Origin: an uncultured bacterium
GTDB taxonomy: Bacteria; Bacteroidota; Bacteroidia; Bacteroidales; Bacteroidaceae
Reading direction: 5' to 3'
DNA: 64,000 nt
Assembly: GCA_905215555.1 (NCBI GenBank)
Contig: CAJMQU010000019.1
Coordinates: forward strand, 1 to 64,000
Positions 34,805 through 43,286 of the stretch are shown in pieces (within the stretch, counting starts at the first letter, position 1; each line of letters opens with the position of its first letter). The translations under genes and the position numbers were made by a program. The notes below the pieces were generated by a model. The model worked only from the letters and a program-made list of their open reading frames with translations. It was not told where the DNA came from and did not search any database.

Positions 34805-35908
34805 ATGGATATGATAAACACCGTGTCAACAGAAAGTAACTTGTCTGGTTTAAACAAGGAAGACTTTCAAAAAGATATAAATAACAAAAGAACTGATTTA
34901 TTTATTCTGAAAAACGCTCAGGGAATGGAAGTTGCAGTAACTAACTACGGATGCGCCATCCTTTCCATTATGGTACCCGACAAAAAAGGAAAATACGCCA
35001 ACGTGATTCTGGGCCACGACAGTATAGACCATGTAGTCAATAGCCCCGAGCCTTTCCTCAACACTACTATCGGACGTTACGGCAACCGCATCGCCAAAGG
35101 TAAGTTCACTCTCTATGGTGAAGAGCACAATCTGACAATCAACAACGGACCAAATTCTCTGCACGGCGGTCCCACAGGCTTTCACGCCAGAGTGTGGGAT
35201 GCTGTCCAACCGGATCCGACAACCGTTGTCTTCAACTATACATCCGCTGACGGTGAGGAGGGTTTCCCCGGCAATCTGGAAGTAGAAATGACCTATCGTC
35301 TGGAGGATGAAACCAACGCACTGGTCATCGAATACCGGGCTACCACAGACAAGGCAACAGTTGTAAATCTCACCAACCACGGCTTCTTCAATCTGGCAGG
35401 AATCGCCAATCCCACCCCTACGGTTCTGAACCATATCATTACTATCAACGCTGACCATTACACTCCCATTGATGAAGTATCTATCCCGACAGGAGAAATC
35501 CTGAAGGTAGAGGGTACTCCTATGGATTTCCGCACCCCGCACGCAATCGGTGAGCGCATAGATGACAAGTTCCAGCAATTGGTGAATGGTGCCGGTTATG
35601 ACCATTGCTACGTATTGAATAAGACAGAAAGCGGCGAATTAAGCCTTGCCGCTACTTATGCGGAACCGGAAAGCGGACGTACCATGGAAGTATACACAAC
35701 GGAGAACGGTGTGCAGCTTTACACAGGAAACTGGCTGGGGGGCTTCACTGGCGCTCACGGAGCGACTTTCCCGGCACGAAGTGCGGTCTGCTTCGAGGCA
35801 CAATGCTTCCCCGACACTCCTAACAAACCACATTTCCCGTCAGCAATATTGCTTCCGGGCGATGAATACCAACAAGTAACCATTTACAAGTTCGGTGTAC
35901 AAGAATGA
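34805..35908 (+). CDS. galM: Aldose 1-epimerase (mutarotase), cytoplasmic form
   Basis: This 367-residue galactose mutarotase has RYGNRIAKGKF, NSLHGGPTGFHARVW, VNLTNHGFFNLAG (catalytic His) and CFEAQCFPDTPN (catalytic Glu). The ATG at 34805 (MDMINTV) is preferred to an in-frame ATG at 34727, whose extra residues are unlike the family. No signal peptide is present, unlike the paralogue at 62419-63558. It opens a three-gene operon with a sugar permease (45 bp) and galK, so it supplies alpha-galactose to galactokinase. Confidence 0.94.
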   Translation: MDMINTVSTESNLSGLNKEDFQKDINNKRTDLFILKNAQGMEVAVTNYGCAILSIMVPDKKGKYANVILGHDSIDHVVNSPEPFLNTTIGRYGNRIAKGKFTLYGEEHNLTINNGPNSLHGGPTGFHARVWDAVQPDPTTVVFNYTSADGEEGFPGNLEVEMTYRLEDETNALVIEYRATTDKATVVNLTNHGFFNLAGIANPTPTVLNHIITINADHYTPIDEVSIPTGEILKVEGTPMDFRTPHAIGERIDDKFQQLVNGAGYDHCYVLNKTESGELSLAATYAEPESGRTMEVYTTENGVQLYTGNWLGGFTGAHGATFPARSAVCFEAQCFPDTPNKPHFPSAILLPGDEYQQVTIYKFGVQE

Positions 35909-35953
35909 ATATAACTAACCTAATTTTATAAACTAAATAATTTATTAAAAACC

Positions 35954-37297
35954 ATGACACAACAAAAACAGAACGGTAATCTTGTCGCTATCATTACCAT
36001 GTTCTTTATTTTTGCGATGATTTCCTTTGTTACCAATCTTGCTGCCCCGTTCGGTACAATCTGGAAAAATGAATATGCAGGCTCGAACACTTTGGGTATG
36101 ATGGGAAATATGATGAACTTCCTGGCATATCTATTTATGGGAATCCCTGCCGGCAATATGCTCGTTAAGATCGGTTACAAGAAAACTGCATTGATTGCAA
36201 TGGCAGTAGGCTTCCTCGGTTTGCTCACACAATACCTCTCCAGTTTGTTCGGAGCAGGAGCCGAAGTATTCGCTTTCGGTGAGTATGTTATCAAATTAAA
36301 TTTCATCATTTATCTGTTGGGAGCATTCATCTGCGGTTTCTGTGTATGTATGCTTAACACAGTGGTGAACCCGATGTTGAACCTCCTTGGTGGCGGTGGC
36401 AACAAAGGTAACCAATTGATTCAAACAGGTGGAGCTCTTAACTCTTTGTCCGGTACATTGACTCCGTTATTCGTAGGTGCTTTGATTGGTACAGTAACCG
36501 ACAAAACAGCTATGTCAGACGTTGCTCCTCTTCTCTTTGTCGCTATGGGTGTATTCGTAGCTGCATTTATCATTATCTCTTTCATCGCTATCCCCGAACC
36601 GCACCTCCAGAAGGGTGGAATAAAGAAAGAAAAATTCTCTCACAGCCCGTGGAGTTTCCGTCACACTGTATTGGGTGTGATTGGTATCTTCATTTATGTA
36701 GGTATCGAGATTGGTATACCGGGTACGCTGAACTTCTATCTTGCCGATTCGAGCGATAAGGGTGCCGGAATTCTGATGAACGGTGCTGCTATCGGTGGTG
36801 CCATTGCTGCTATCTACTGGTTGTTGATGCTTGTAGGACGTACTGCAAGTAGTGCAATCAGCGGTAAAGTTTCCAGCCGTACACAGTTGATTGCCGTATC
36901 TGCTACTGCTATCGTTTTCGTACTGATTGCTATCTTCACTCCGAAAGATGTAACGGTTTCAATGCCGGGTTACACTGTAGGTGAAGGCTTCATGATGGCA
37001 CAAGTACCCGTCAGTGCATTATTCCTCGTACTTTGCGGTCTCTGCACTTCCGTAATGTGGGGTGGTATCTTCAACCTTGCAGTAGAAGGATTAGGAAAAT
37101 ATACGGCACAAGCATCCGGCATCTTCATGATGATGGTTGTCGGTGGTGGTGTATTGCCGCTGATCCAGCAAAGTATTTCTGACTCTGTAGGCTATATGGC
37201 CAGTTATTGGCTGATTATCGCTGCACTTGCATACCTGCTCTTCTACGGTCTGGTAGGTTGCAAGAACGTAAACAAAGACATCCCTGTAGATGATTAA
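35954..37297 (+). CDS. MFS sugar permease of the FHS (glucose/galactose) type
   Basis: This 447-residue protein has about 12 membrane segments. FHS-family traits include FVTNLAAPFG near the start, MGIPAGNMLVKIGYKKT after the third segment, NPMLNLLGGGGNKGNQLIQTGGALNSLSGTL and MWGGIFNLAVEGLGKYTAQASGIFMM. It lies between galM and galK, so proton-coupled uptake of galactose (or glucose) is likely. Some relatives carry fucose. Confidence 0.9.
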   Translation: MTQQKQNGNLVAIITMFFIFAMISFVTNLAAPFGTIWKNEYAGSNTLGMMGNMMNFLAYLFMGIPAGNMLVKIGYKKTALIAMAVGFLGLLTQYLSSLFGAGAEVFAFGEYVIKLNFIIYLLGAFICGFCVCMLNTVVNPMLNLLGGGGNKGNQLIQTGGALNSLSGTLTPLFVGALIGTVTDKTAMSDVAPLLFVAMGVFVAAFIIISFIAIPEPHLQKGGIKKEKFSHSPWSFRHTVLGVIGIFIYVGIEIGIPGTLNFYLADSSDKGAGILMNGAAIGGAIAAIYWLLMLVGRTASSAISGKVSSRTQLIAVSATAIVFVLIAIFTPKDVTVSMPGYTVGEGFMMAQVPVSALFLVLCGLCTSVMWGGIFNLAVEGLGKYTAQASGIFMMMVVGGGVLPLIQQSISDSVGYMASYWLIIAALAYLLFYGLVGCKNVNKDIPVDD

Positions 37298-37354
37298 TAA
37301 TAACTAACAAGAGTATAGGTAATTAATTTATTCACTTATAAATTTGAAAATATC

Positions 37355-38509
37355 ATGGATATAGAACACGTAAGAAGCCGTTTCATCAAGCATTTTGACG
37401 GAACAACAGGAGCAGTTTACGCTTCTCCGGGACGCATCAACCTCATTGGTGAACATACAGACTATAACGGTGGTTTTGTATTCCCCGGAGCAATCGACAA
37501 AGGCATGATTGCTGAAATTAAACCGAATGGCACTGATATAGTGAAAGCTTATTCCATCGATTTGAAGGATTATGTAGAGTTCGGTTTGAAGGAAGAAGAT
37601 GCTCCCCGTGCAAGCTGGGCAAGATATATCTTCGGTGTATGCCGTGAGATGATTAAGCGTGGCGTTAATGTAAAGGGCTTCAATACAGCTTTCTCCGGTG
37701 ATGTTCCTTTGGGTGCAGGTATGTCTTCATCTGCCGCTCTGGAAAGTACGTATGCTTATGCATTGAACGACCTATTCGGTGACAACAAGATAGATAAGTT
37801 CGAACTGGCTAAAGTAGGACAAGCTACTGAACATAACTATTGTGGTGTAAACTGCGGTATCATGGACCAGTTTGCTTCCGTATTCGGCAAGAAAGGCAGC
37901 CTTATCCGTCTGGACTGCCGTTCACTGGAGTACCAATATTTCCCATTCGATCCGCAAGGTTATCGTCTGGTGTTGGTAGACTCTGTGGTTAAACACGAAT
38001 TGGCTTCTTCAGCATACAACAAGCGTCGTCAAAGCTGTGAAGCTGCGGTTGCCGCTATCCAGAAGAAACACCCGCATGTGGAATTCCTGCGTGACTGTAC
38101 GATGGAAATGTTGCAAGAGTCAAAAGCTGAGATCAGCGAAGAAGACTATATGCGTGCAGAGTATGTAATCGAAGAAATCCAACGCGTACTCGATGTTTGC
38201 GATGCTTTGGAAAAAGGCGATTACGAAATTGTAGGCCAGAAGATGTACGAAACACATCATGGTATGAGCAAACTTTACGAAGTAAGCTGCGAAGAACTCG
38301 ACTTCCTGAATGACCTAGCATTTGACTGTGGTGTAACAGGCTCTCGTGTGATGGGCGGTGGATTCGGTGGTTGCACTATCAACCTGGTGAAAGATGAACT
38401 GTATGATACATTCATCCAGAATGCCAAAGACAAGTTCAAAGAGAAATTCGGCAGAAGCCCGAAAGTTTATGATGTAGTCATCAGCGATGGTGCACGCAGA
38501 TTAGCTTAG
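37355..38509 (+). CDS. galK: Galactokinase
   Basis: This 384-residue GHMP kinase has the galactokinase signature GRINLIGEHTDYNGG (26-40), the ATP-binding VPLGAGMSSSAALE (about 117-130), the catalytic Asp region CGIMDQFAS (167-175) and MGGGFGGCT (333-341). It phosphorylates alpha-galactose at C1, the entry to the Leloir pathway. It is the last gene of the galM-permease-galK operon and is followed by a strong terminator. Confidence 0.97.
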   Translation: MDIEHVRSRFIKHFDGTTGAVYASPGRINLIGEHTDYNGGFVFPGAIDKGMIAEIKPNGTDIVKAYSIDLKDYVEFGLKEEDAPRASWARYIFGVCREMIKRGVNVKGFNTAFSGDVPLGAGMSSSAALESTYAYALNDLFGDNKIDKFELAKVGQATEHNYCGVNCGIMDQFASVFGKKGSLIRLDCRSLEYQYFPFDPQGYRLVLVDSVVKHELASSAYNKRRQSCEAAVAAIQKKHPHVEFLRDCTMEMLQESKAEISEEDYMRAEYVIEEIQRVLDVCDALEKGDYEIVGQKMYETHHGMSKLYEVSCEELDFLNDLAFDCGVTGSRVMGGGFGGCTINLVKDELYDTFIQNAKDKFKEKFGRSPKVYDVVISDGARRLA

Positions 38510-38529
38510 AACAAACAAACCTAATGAAA

Positions 38530-38562
38530 AAGGGCGTCTTCCCATCAACGGGAGACGCCCTT
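38530..38562. terminator. Bidirectional terminator between galK and the arabinosidase operon
   Basis: The stem AAGGGCGTCT / AGACGCCCTT plus CCC/GGG above a one-base bulge has a 6-nt loop. T runs follow on both strands. It ends galK from the left and the GH43-GH51-GH43 operon from the right. Confidence 0.88.
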
Positions 38563-38633
38563 CTCTTTTTTACCTCCTGCAATAAACTAATTAACCAATC
38601 TAATCTGACTTTAATCTATTTTGATCTATAATC

Positions 38634-39623
38634 CTATTGTACTCCTTCAGTTGTCATCTGAATCCGTCTGATAGTTCCGTCTTCATTATAGAACAAACGG
38701 TCAATGCACACAGAACGCCTATAGCTTCCGCCTGTGGGATTAATGCCGCCATTATGATAGATGAAGTACCAGTCACCTTTAAATTCAATGATGGCCTGAT
38801 GATTGGTATTTGAATTACCGGCAATCTCATTCAATATTCCCTTATATTCCCAAGGTCCCGTAATAGTACGGCTCATCGCATAACAAATCTTTTCGGGGAA
38901 TTCGGAAGCATAAGAAAGATAATACCAGTCACCTCGCTTATGTATCCAAGGAGCTTCCGTAAAACGAGGTAGTTCCACACAGACAATCGGACCATCCAGC
39001 TCAACCATATTCTTTTTTAATTTAGCATAATAACACTGGGTGTTCCCCCAGTATAAATATGCCTGTCCGTCATCGTCGATAAAGACTGTCGGATCAATAT
39101 CATCCCAAAAAATCTTGGTTCGTTCCGTAGTCATATCATTGGTGATTAAAGCAGAACCACGGGCATCCGTAAAAGGTCCTAAGGGAGAATCGGAAACAGC
39201 AACACCGATAGACTTACCGGGGATGTCCTTATGCTCGACGGTGACATACCAATAGAACTTGCCGTCACGTTCGATCACCTGGCTTGCCCATGCCTCTCCT
39301 TTCGCCCATGAGAAATCCTTTGCTTTCAGAGGTACAGGATGCTCCGTCCATGTTTTCATATCAGACGAAGAAAAGACGCACCATTCATTCAAGAGATAAT
39401 GTTCAGCCGGTGGCGGACACTCATCATGCCCGGCATAAATATATACCTTGCCATCATAGACCATCGCACCCGGATCAGCCGTATATTTATATTTGATAAT
39501 CGGATTGCCTTCAGCTACAAAAGTGGTGTCTTTTTGTGCTGATAGCCCTTGTGAGGCTATCAGTACAAAAGAAATCAACCAAAACCTAACCTTATTAACT
39601 CTATATCTATCCATCAAATTCAT
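38634..39623 (-). CDS. GH43 family arabinofuranosidase/xylosidase-like glycosidase
   Basis: This 329-residue single-domain five-bladed propeller has a signal peptide (FWLISFVLIASQGLSAQ). The catalytic triad is seen as D50 (TADPGAMV), D177 (WDDIDPT) and E223 (FTEAPW). No carbohydrate-binding module is attached. It starts within the GH51 stop (ATGA overlap at 39620-39623), so translation is coupled. With the neighbouring GH51 and GH43 genes it should release L-arabinose from arabinan side chains or ends in the periplasm. Its position matches BT0369 of the B. thetaiotaomicron arabinan locus (from memory). Confidence 0.88.
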   Translation of the reverse strand: MNLMDRYRVNKVRFWLISFVLIASQGLSAQKDTTFVAEGNPIIKYKYTADPGAMVYDGKVYIYAGHDECPPPAEHYLLNEWCVFSSSDMKTWTEHPVPLKAKDFSWAKGEAWASQVIERDGKFYWYVTVEHKDIPGKSIGVAVSDSPLGPFTDARGSALITNDMTTERTKIFWDDIDPTVFIDDDGQAYLYWGNTQCYYAKLKKNMVELDGPIVCVELPRFTEAPWIHKRGDWYYLSYASEFPEKICYAMSRTITGPWEYKGILNEIAGNSNTNHQAIIEFKGDWYFIYHNGGINPTGGSYRRSVCIDRLFYNEDGTIRRIQMTTEGVQ

Positions 39624-41602
39624 CCCTTCTTAAAAATATAAACTGCAAATGTTTTCGGCTCCAACTCTACATTCAATACCTGACTGTCAATAGAAACCGG
39701 AGTTTCCTGAGGCTGGATAGCAGATGGCTGTTCAACCGTATTATCTTTGTTGGGATCAGCTGAACGAAGCTTTATACAACGACCATCAGACAATATATCT
39801 TGCTTCTTCAATCCTTCAAACTTCAATGATAAAGGCTGGGCTTTACCGGAAGTATTGGCTACTTTCACTATAATCTCTTTTTTGTGCTTATCATAAACAG
39901 CACTTGCAAACAAACCATTCTGTCCCTCAGTACCTGCCACAGGCTTTTTATCCATGGTAAGGGAAAGTACGTTGGTACCTTTGTGGTGGCCGTAAAGTTG
40001 CTGAACATAGTAACTTACAGTACGTACTGAGTTCAGATTATCAAACCAGATCATATCCGGACGCCATTGCCATCCTTCCACATGAGCAAACAGAGGAGCA
40101 TAAGTAGCCATGTGTACAATATCGGCATTGCGTTCCAGTCCTGTCATAAAAGCAGCTTCAAGCAAGGCAGCATTGAAATGGTTCCACTTCTTACCTTTAC
40201 CATGACAAGCATATTCACCGGCGAATACTTTCGGACCTTTACGGTCATAGTTATCATAACGCGTTCCCTGGTTCTGGAACCAATTTTCAGGGCGATAGAA
40301 ATGTTCATCCACCAAGTCTACTTTCAGACGCTTCATTTCCGGCCACAAATATTCAAATTGTTTCCCTTCAGAATCGGGTCCTGAACTTCCGATAATCTTG
40401 ATAGCGGGATAAGCTTTACGGATAGCTTTAATAAACGGCTCAAGATGTTCCGGATATTCCGGTCCCCACTGTTCGTTGCCAATGCCAATGAACTTCAGAT
40501 TGAATGGTGCAGGATGTCCCATATCGGCACGGAGTTTTCCCCATTTAGTTGTAACATCTCCATTAGCGAACTCTATCAGATCGAGAGCATCCTGAACATA
40601 ACTATCCAAATCGCATACGGCCACATGTGCCTCTGCATCTGAATTCTGGAACTGACAGGCAAGACCACAACTCAATACAGGCAATGGCTCCGCTCCTATT
40701 TCTTCCGAAAGCTGGAAGAATTCAAAGAATCCCAATCCGTAACTCTGGAAATAATCAGGATAGAAACGATGCGGGAAAGTATATTCCCAACGATTCTCAT
40801 TCAGAGGACGATTCTCCACAGGACCTACGGATTTTTTCCAGTCATAACGAGTAGCCAAATCTGTTCCTTCGACAATACACCCGCCCGGAAAACGGAAAAC
40901 ACCCGGTTTGATATCTGCTAAAGCCTGTGCCAAGTCCTTACGTAAACCATTTTCGTGTCCTTTCCAGGTATCGACTGGGAAAAGAGAAACGTGTTCCAAA
41001 TCAACAGTACCTTTTGAAGCAAGGAAAATACGAAGTGTTGCTTTCGCGTCTGTAATGCCGGGCTTCAGAATAATCTGGTACTTTTTCCATTCTTTCGAAT
41101 CAATAGTCAATGTTTCTGTGGCAAAAGCATGATGTTCGCCCATAGATTTGGTATCGACCAACTCTACACGGATTTTTTCTACTGTTCCTCCTTGGGGTAA
41201 ACGTGCCCATACAGAAAAACGATACTCCTCACCGGCTTTTACACCGATCCCGAAGAAACCTTCATTATCAAGTCCGGTGTGCTTATGGGGATGTCCCGGA
41301 TCAGACAGACGAACATAATGAGGGTTCCTTTCAAAAGGGCCATCATTCTGCAAAGTAACATTACCATAGGTTTTCCATCCCATCAGATGTTGCGGGAATT
41401 CAAACGAACGGTTCTTCACCAATTCGGCATATAAGCCACCGTCGGCAGCATAGTTTATATCCTCAAAGAACAGCCCATACATAGTGGGCTGAATTTCGGC
41501 ACCTAGTTTTTTGGTCTGTATCACAAACTCATTGGTTTGTGCCTGAAGCGACATTCCTGCTGTAAAAGCCAGCGCCGCCAATAATCCTGTGTATCTTTTC
41601 AT
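39620..41602 (-). CDS. GH51 alpha-L-arabinofuranosidase
   Basis: This 660-residue enzyme has a signal peptide ending near LQAQ. After an N-terminal strand region comes a jelly-roll module (about 65-210, EYRFSVWARLPQG), a TIM barrel (about 215-530) with acid/base E377 (GIGNEQW) and nucleophile E463 (FAGEYAC), and a C-terminal beta-sandwich. It removes non-reducing alpha-L-arabinofuranose. It is the middle gene of the leftward operon, 26 bp after the GH43 gene. Confidence 0.94.
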   Translation of the reverse strand: MKRYTGLLAALAFTAGMSLQAQTNEFVIQTKKLGAEIQPTMYGLFFEDINYAADGGLYAELVKNRSFEFPQHLMGWKTYGNVTLQNDGPFERNPHYVRLSDPGHPHKHTGLDNEGFFGIGVKAGEEYRFSVWARLPQGGTVEKIRVELVDTKSMGEHHAFATETLTIDSKEWKKYQIILKPGITDAKATLRIFLASKGTVDLEHVSLFPVDTWKGHENGLRKDLAQALADIKPGVFRFPGGCIVEGTDLATRYDWKKSVGPVENRPLNENRWEYTFPHRFYPDYFQSYGLGFFEFFQLSEEIGAEPLPVLSCGLACQFQNSDAEAHVAVCDLDSYVQDALDLIEFANGDVTTKWGKLRADMGHPAPFNLKFIGIGNEQWGPEYPEHLEPFIKAIRKAYPAIKIIGSSGPDSEGKQFEYLWPEMKRLKVDLVDEHFYRPENWFQNQGTRYDNYDRKGPKVFAGEYACHGKGKKWNHFNAALLEAAFMTGLERNADIVHMATYAPLFAHVEGWQWRPDMIWFDNLNSVRTVSYYVQQLYGHHKGTNVLSLTMDKKPVAGTEGQNGLFASAVYDKHKKEIIVKVANTSGKAQPLSLKFEGLKKQDILSDGRCIKLRSADPNKDNTVEQPSAIQPQETPVSIDSQVLNVELEPKTFAVYIFKKG

Positions 41603-41628
41603 GGTTTCAAAATAAAAATTATAATTGA

Positions 41629-43116
41629 TTATTTAATCCTTTTTCCCAAAACGGAACGTCCCCGGCTATCCAGACCGGTAAAGAGGACTGTTTCCATTTC
41701 GTTTTCCCAATCATGGCCGGCAAATACAATCAAGTCTTTTATATCTTCTCCGTCAAATGTCAGCCGCAGAGATTGCTTTACATCTGTAAACTCCCAGGTT
41801 CCTTTATTCTCTCCCAATTTTCCATCTTTCTCCAAATGTAACAGGTGAGATATATTCCATTCTTCATCTTGCAATTCACCTTCGCCCCACAATATCTGTC
41901 CCGCTTCTAACCGGCGTTCATACAAAGGCTCCTGCACACGGATAATCTCCCACTCACCAGCCAAGTCGGCAGTAGAAAACTTTCGGGATTTACTACCAGC
42001 ATAACGCTCGGGAGATACCACAGGCCAACCCTCTTCCGTAAAGAACACCTGACGTATATGCAGATCCATCATCTGATTCTGTGGAGACAAACGCCCCTGA
42101 TGAGCCATAAAATACTGTCCGTCATCTGAAGTAAATACTGCACAATGAGCTGTTCCAGCCCAACCCGGATGATTTTTGAAACGGTAAGGTGCTGTTAATA
42201 TCGGAAAGTTATTGGTAGTATCTTTCAATTCCTTACCAAAGTAATCCACAAAAGGACCTTCTACTTTATCTGAACGTCCGACACGTACATTGTAAGTCGT
42301 CATCAGCGGATCATAGGAAACAAACAGAAAATATTCTTTTAATTCTGGATTATAAATAATCTCAGGTGCTTCCAGATTATCTTTCTTGTAATTAGCACGA
42401 CGAGCTATCAAGTGCCCTCTATCTCCTTCTGTCAAAAGAAGTCCGGTTTCAGGATTTAGTTCCACACAGTACAAACCACCAAAGAACGAACCATAGTGCA
42501 TCCACCATTTCCCATTTGAAGGGTCTATAGTGATAGTGGGATCAATGGCATTCATAGCTGTCGTATCGTCTGTTTTAACAACACAACCTACCAATGTCCA
42601 AGGACCTTCAGGCGAATCAGATTCAGCTAATCCGATATAGGATGTCTTCCGACCGAAAGCCGATACGCAATAATACAATCTATACTTATTATTATAAGGA
42701 ATAATATAGGGAGCCCATATATTTGTCGCTCCATGTCCATCAGCATGGGCACGCACCCACTCTACCGCTTCCTGCGGAATCTCAGGAAATGCCCAGCCAA
42801 GGAACTCCCAATTCACCAAATCTTTAGAACGCCGCATCTGAATAAAACCCAAAGGGACTCCTTTCTTTTTCGCCTCTTTACGGTTTTCACGGAATATCGC
42901 ATCTGTAGAATACATATAATAATAATCTCCTATCTTCCGACATGACGGATCATGTACATTATAAGTTCCCCACGATTGATAATTCTCCATAGAAGAAAGT
43001 GAAGAATAATCATCCGTCCACGGATTAGGAGAAGCGACAGGCTTAAATACAGAAGAAGTACAGCTAGCACACAAGCTGCTTATCAACACAACAGCTATAC
43101 ATAATAAGTTTCTCAT
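41629..43116 (-). CDS. GH43 arabinanase-like lipoprotein with C-terminal accessory domain
   Basis: This 495-residue protein has a lipoprotein-like signal (LCASC, Cys19). The GH43 propeller (about 45-375) shows D56 (NVHDPSC), D192 (NAIDPTI) and E249 (NLEAPEII). The insert HGATNIWAPYIIP and the pattern GFIQMRRSKDLVNWE fit the endo/exo-arabinanase branch. A C-terminal beta domain (about 385-490) follows, as in arabinan endo-hydrolases with a lipocalin-like cap. It is the first gene of the leftward operon, with an HTCS site and promoter immediately upstream. Endo versus exo action is not decided. Confidence 0.88.
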   Translation of the reverse strand: MRNLLCIAVVLISSLCASCTSSVFKPVASPNPWTDDYSSLSSMENYQSWGTYNVHDPSCRKIGDYYYMYSTDAIFRENRKEAKKKGVPLGFIQMRRSKDLVNWEFLGWAFPEIPQEAVEWVRAHADGHGATNIWAPYIIPYNNKYRLYYCVSAFGRKTSYIGLAESDSPEGPWTLVGCVVKTDDTTAMNAIDPTITIDPSNGKWWMHYGSFFGGLYCVELNPETGLLLTEGDRGHLIARRANYKKDNLEAPEIIYNPELKEYFLFVSYDPLMTTYNVRVGRSDKVEGPFVDYFGKELKDTTNNFPILTAPYRFKNHPGWAGTAHCAVFTSDDGQYFMAHQGRLSPQNQMMDLHIRQVFFTEEGWPVVSPERYAGSKSRKFSTADLAGEWEIIRVQEPLYERRLEAGQILWGEGELQDEEWNISHLLHLEKDGKLGENKGTWEFTDVKQSLRLTFDGEDIKDLIVFAGHDWENEMETVLFTGLDSRGRSVLGKRIK

Positions 43117-43143
43117 ACTATCAGTAGATTATAAATTTTGTTG

Positions 43144-43151
43144 CAAAAATA
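43144..43151 (-). promoter_or_regulatory. -7 box of the leftward arabinosidase operon
   Basis: Minus-strand TATTTTTG matches TAnnTTTG. The predicted leader is about 21 nt. The -33 position is occupied by the proximal operator repeat (CACC), which points to an activator-dependent promoter. Confidence 0.65.
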
Positions 43152-43170
43152 CGCCCCGGTAAGTATGGCA

Positions 43171-43203
43171 AGGTGGACAAATGAATATTTGAGGTGGACA
43201 ATC
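43171..43203 (-). promoter_or_regulatory. Predicted HTCS operator, arabinosidase-operon copy
   Basis: On the minus strand two TTGTCCACCT copies lie 21 bp apart, joined by CAAATATTCAT. The proximal TCCACC ends exactly 20 nt before the -7 box. The same layout recurs at 47652-47682 ahead of the transport operon, with 27 of 30 core positions shared. Confidence 0.75.
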
Positions 43204-43258
43204 CAGCAATTCTAATTAAAAACAGCTACTGTAATTTTAAACGTCATAAATATTGTTC

Positions 43259-43266
43259 TAACTTTG
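43259..43266 (+). promoter_or_regulatory. Promoter of the arabinan HTCS gene
   Basis: TAACTTTG matches TAnnTTTG; TTTT (43235-43238) lies 20 nt upstream at the -33 position. The leader would be about 14 nt. Confidence 0.5.
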
Positions 43267-43286
43267 CCTTTAATAATACAAATTAT

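Noticed and set aside
43194..43286. GTG start of the arabinan HTCS 31 codons upstream
   Set aside because: It would place coding sequence over the operator and promoter boxes; the ATG at 43287 begins a normal signal peptide.
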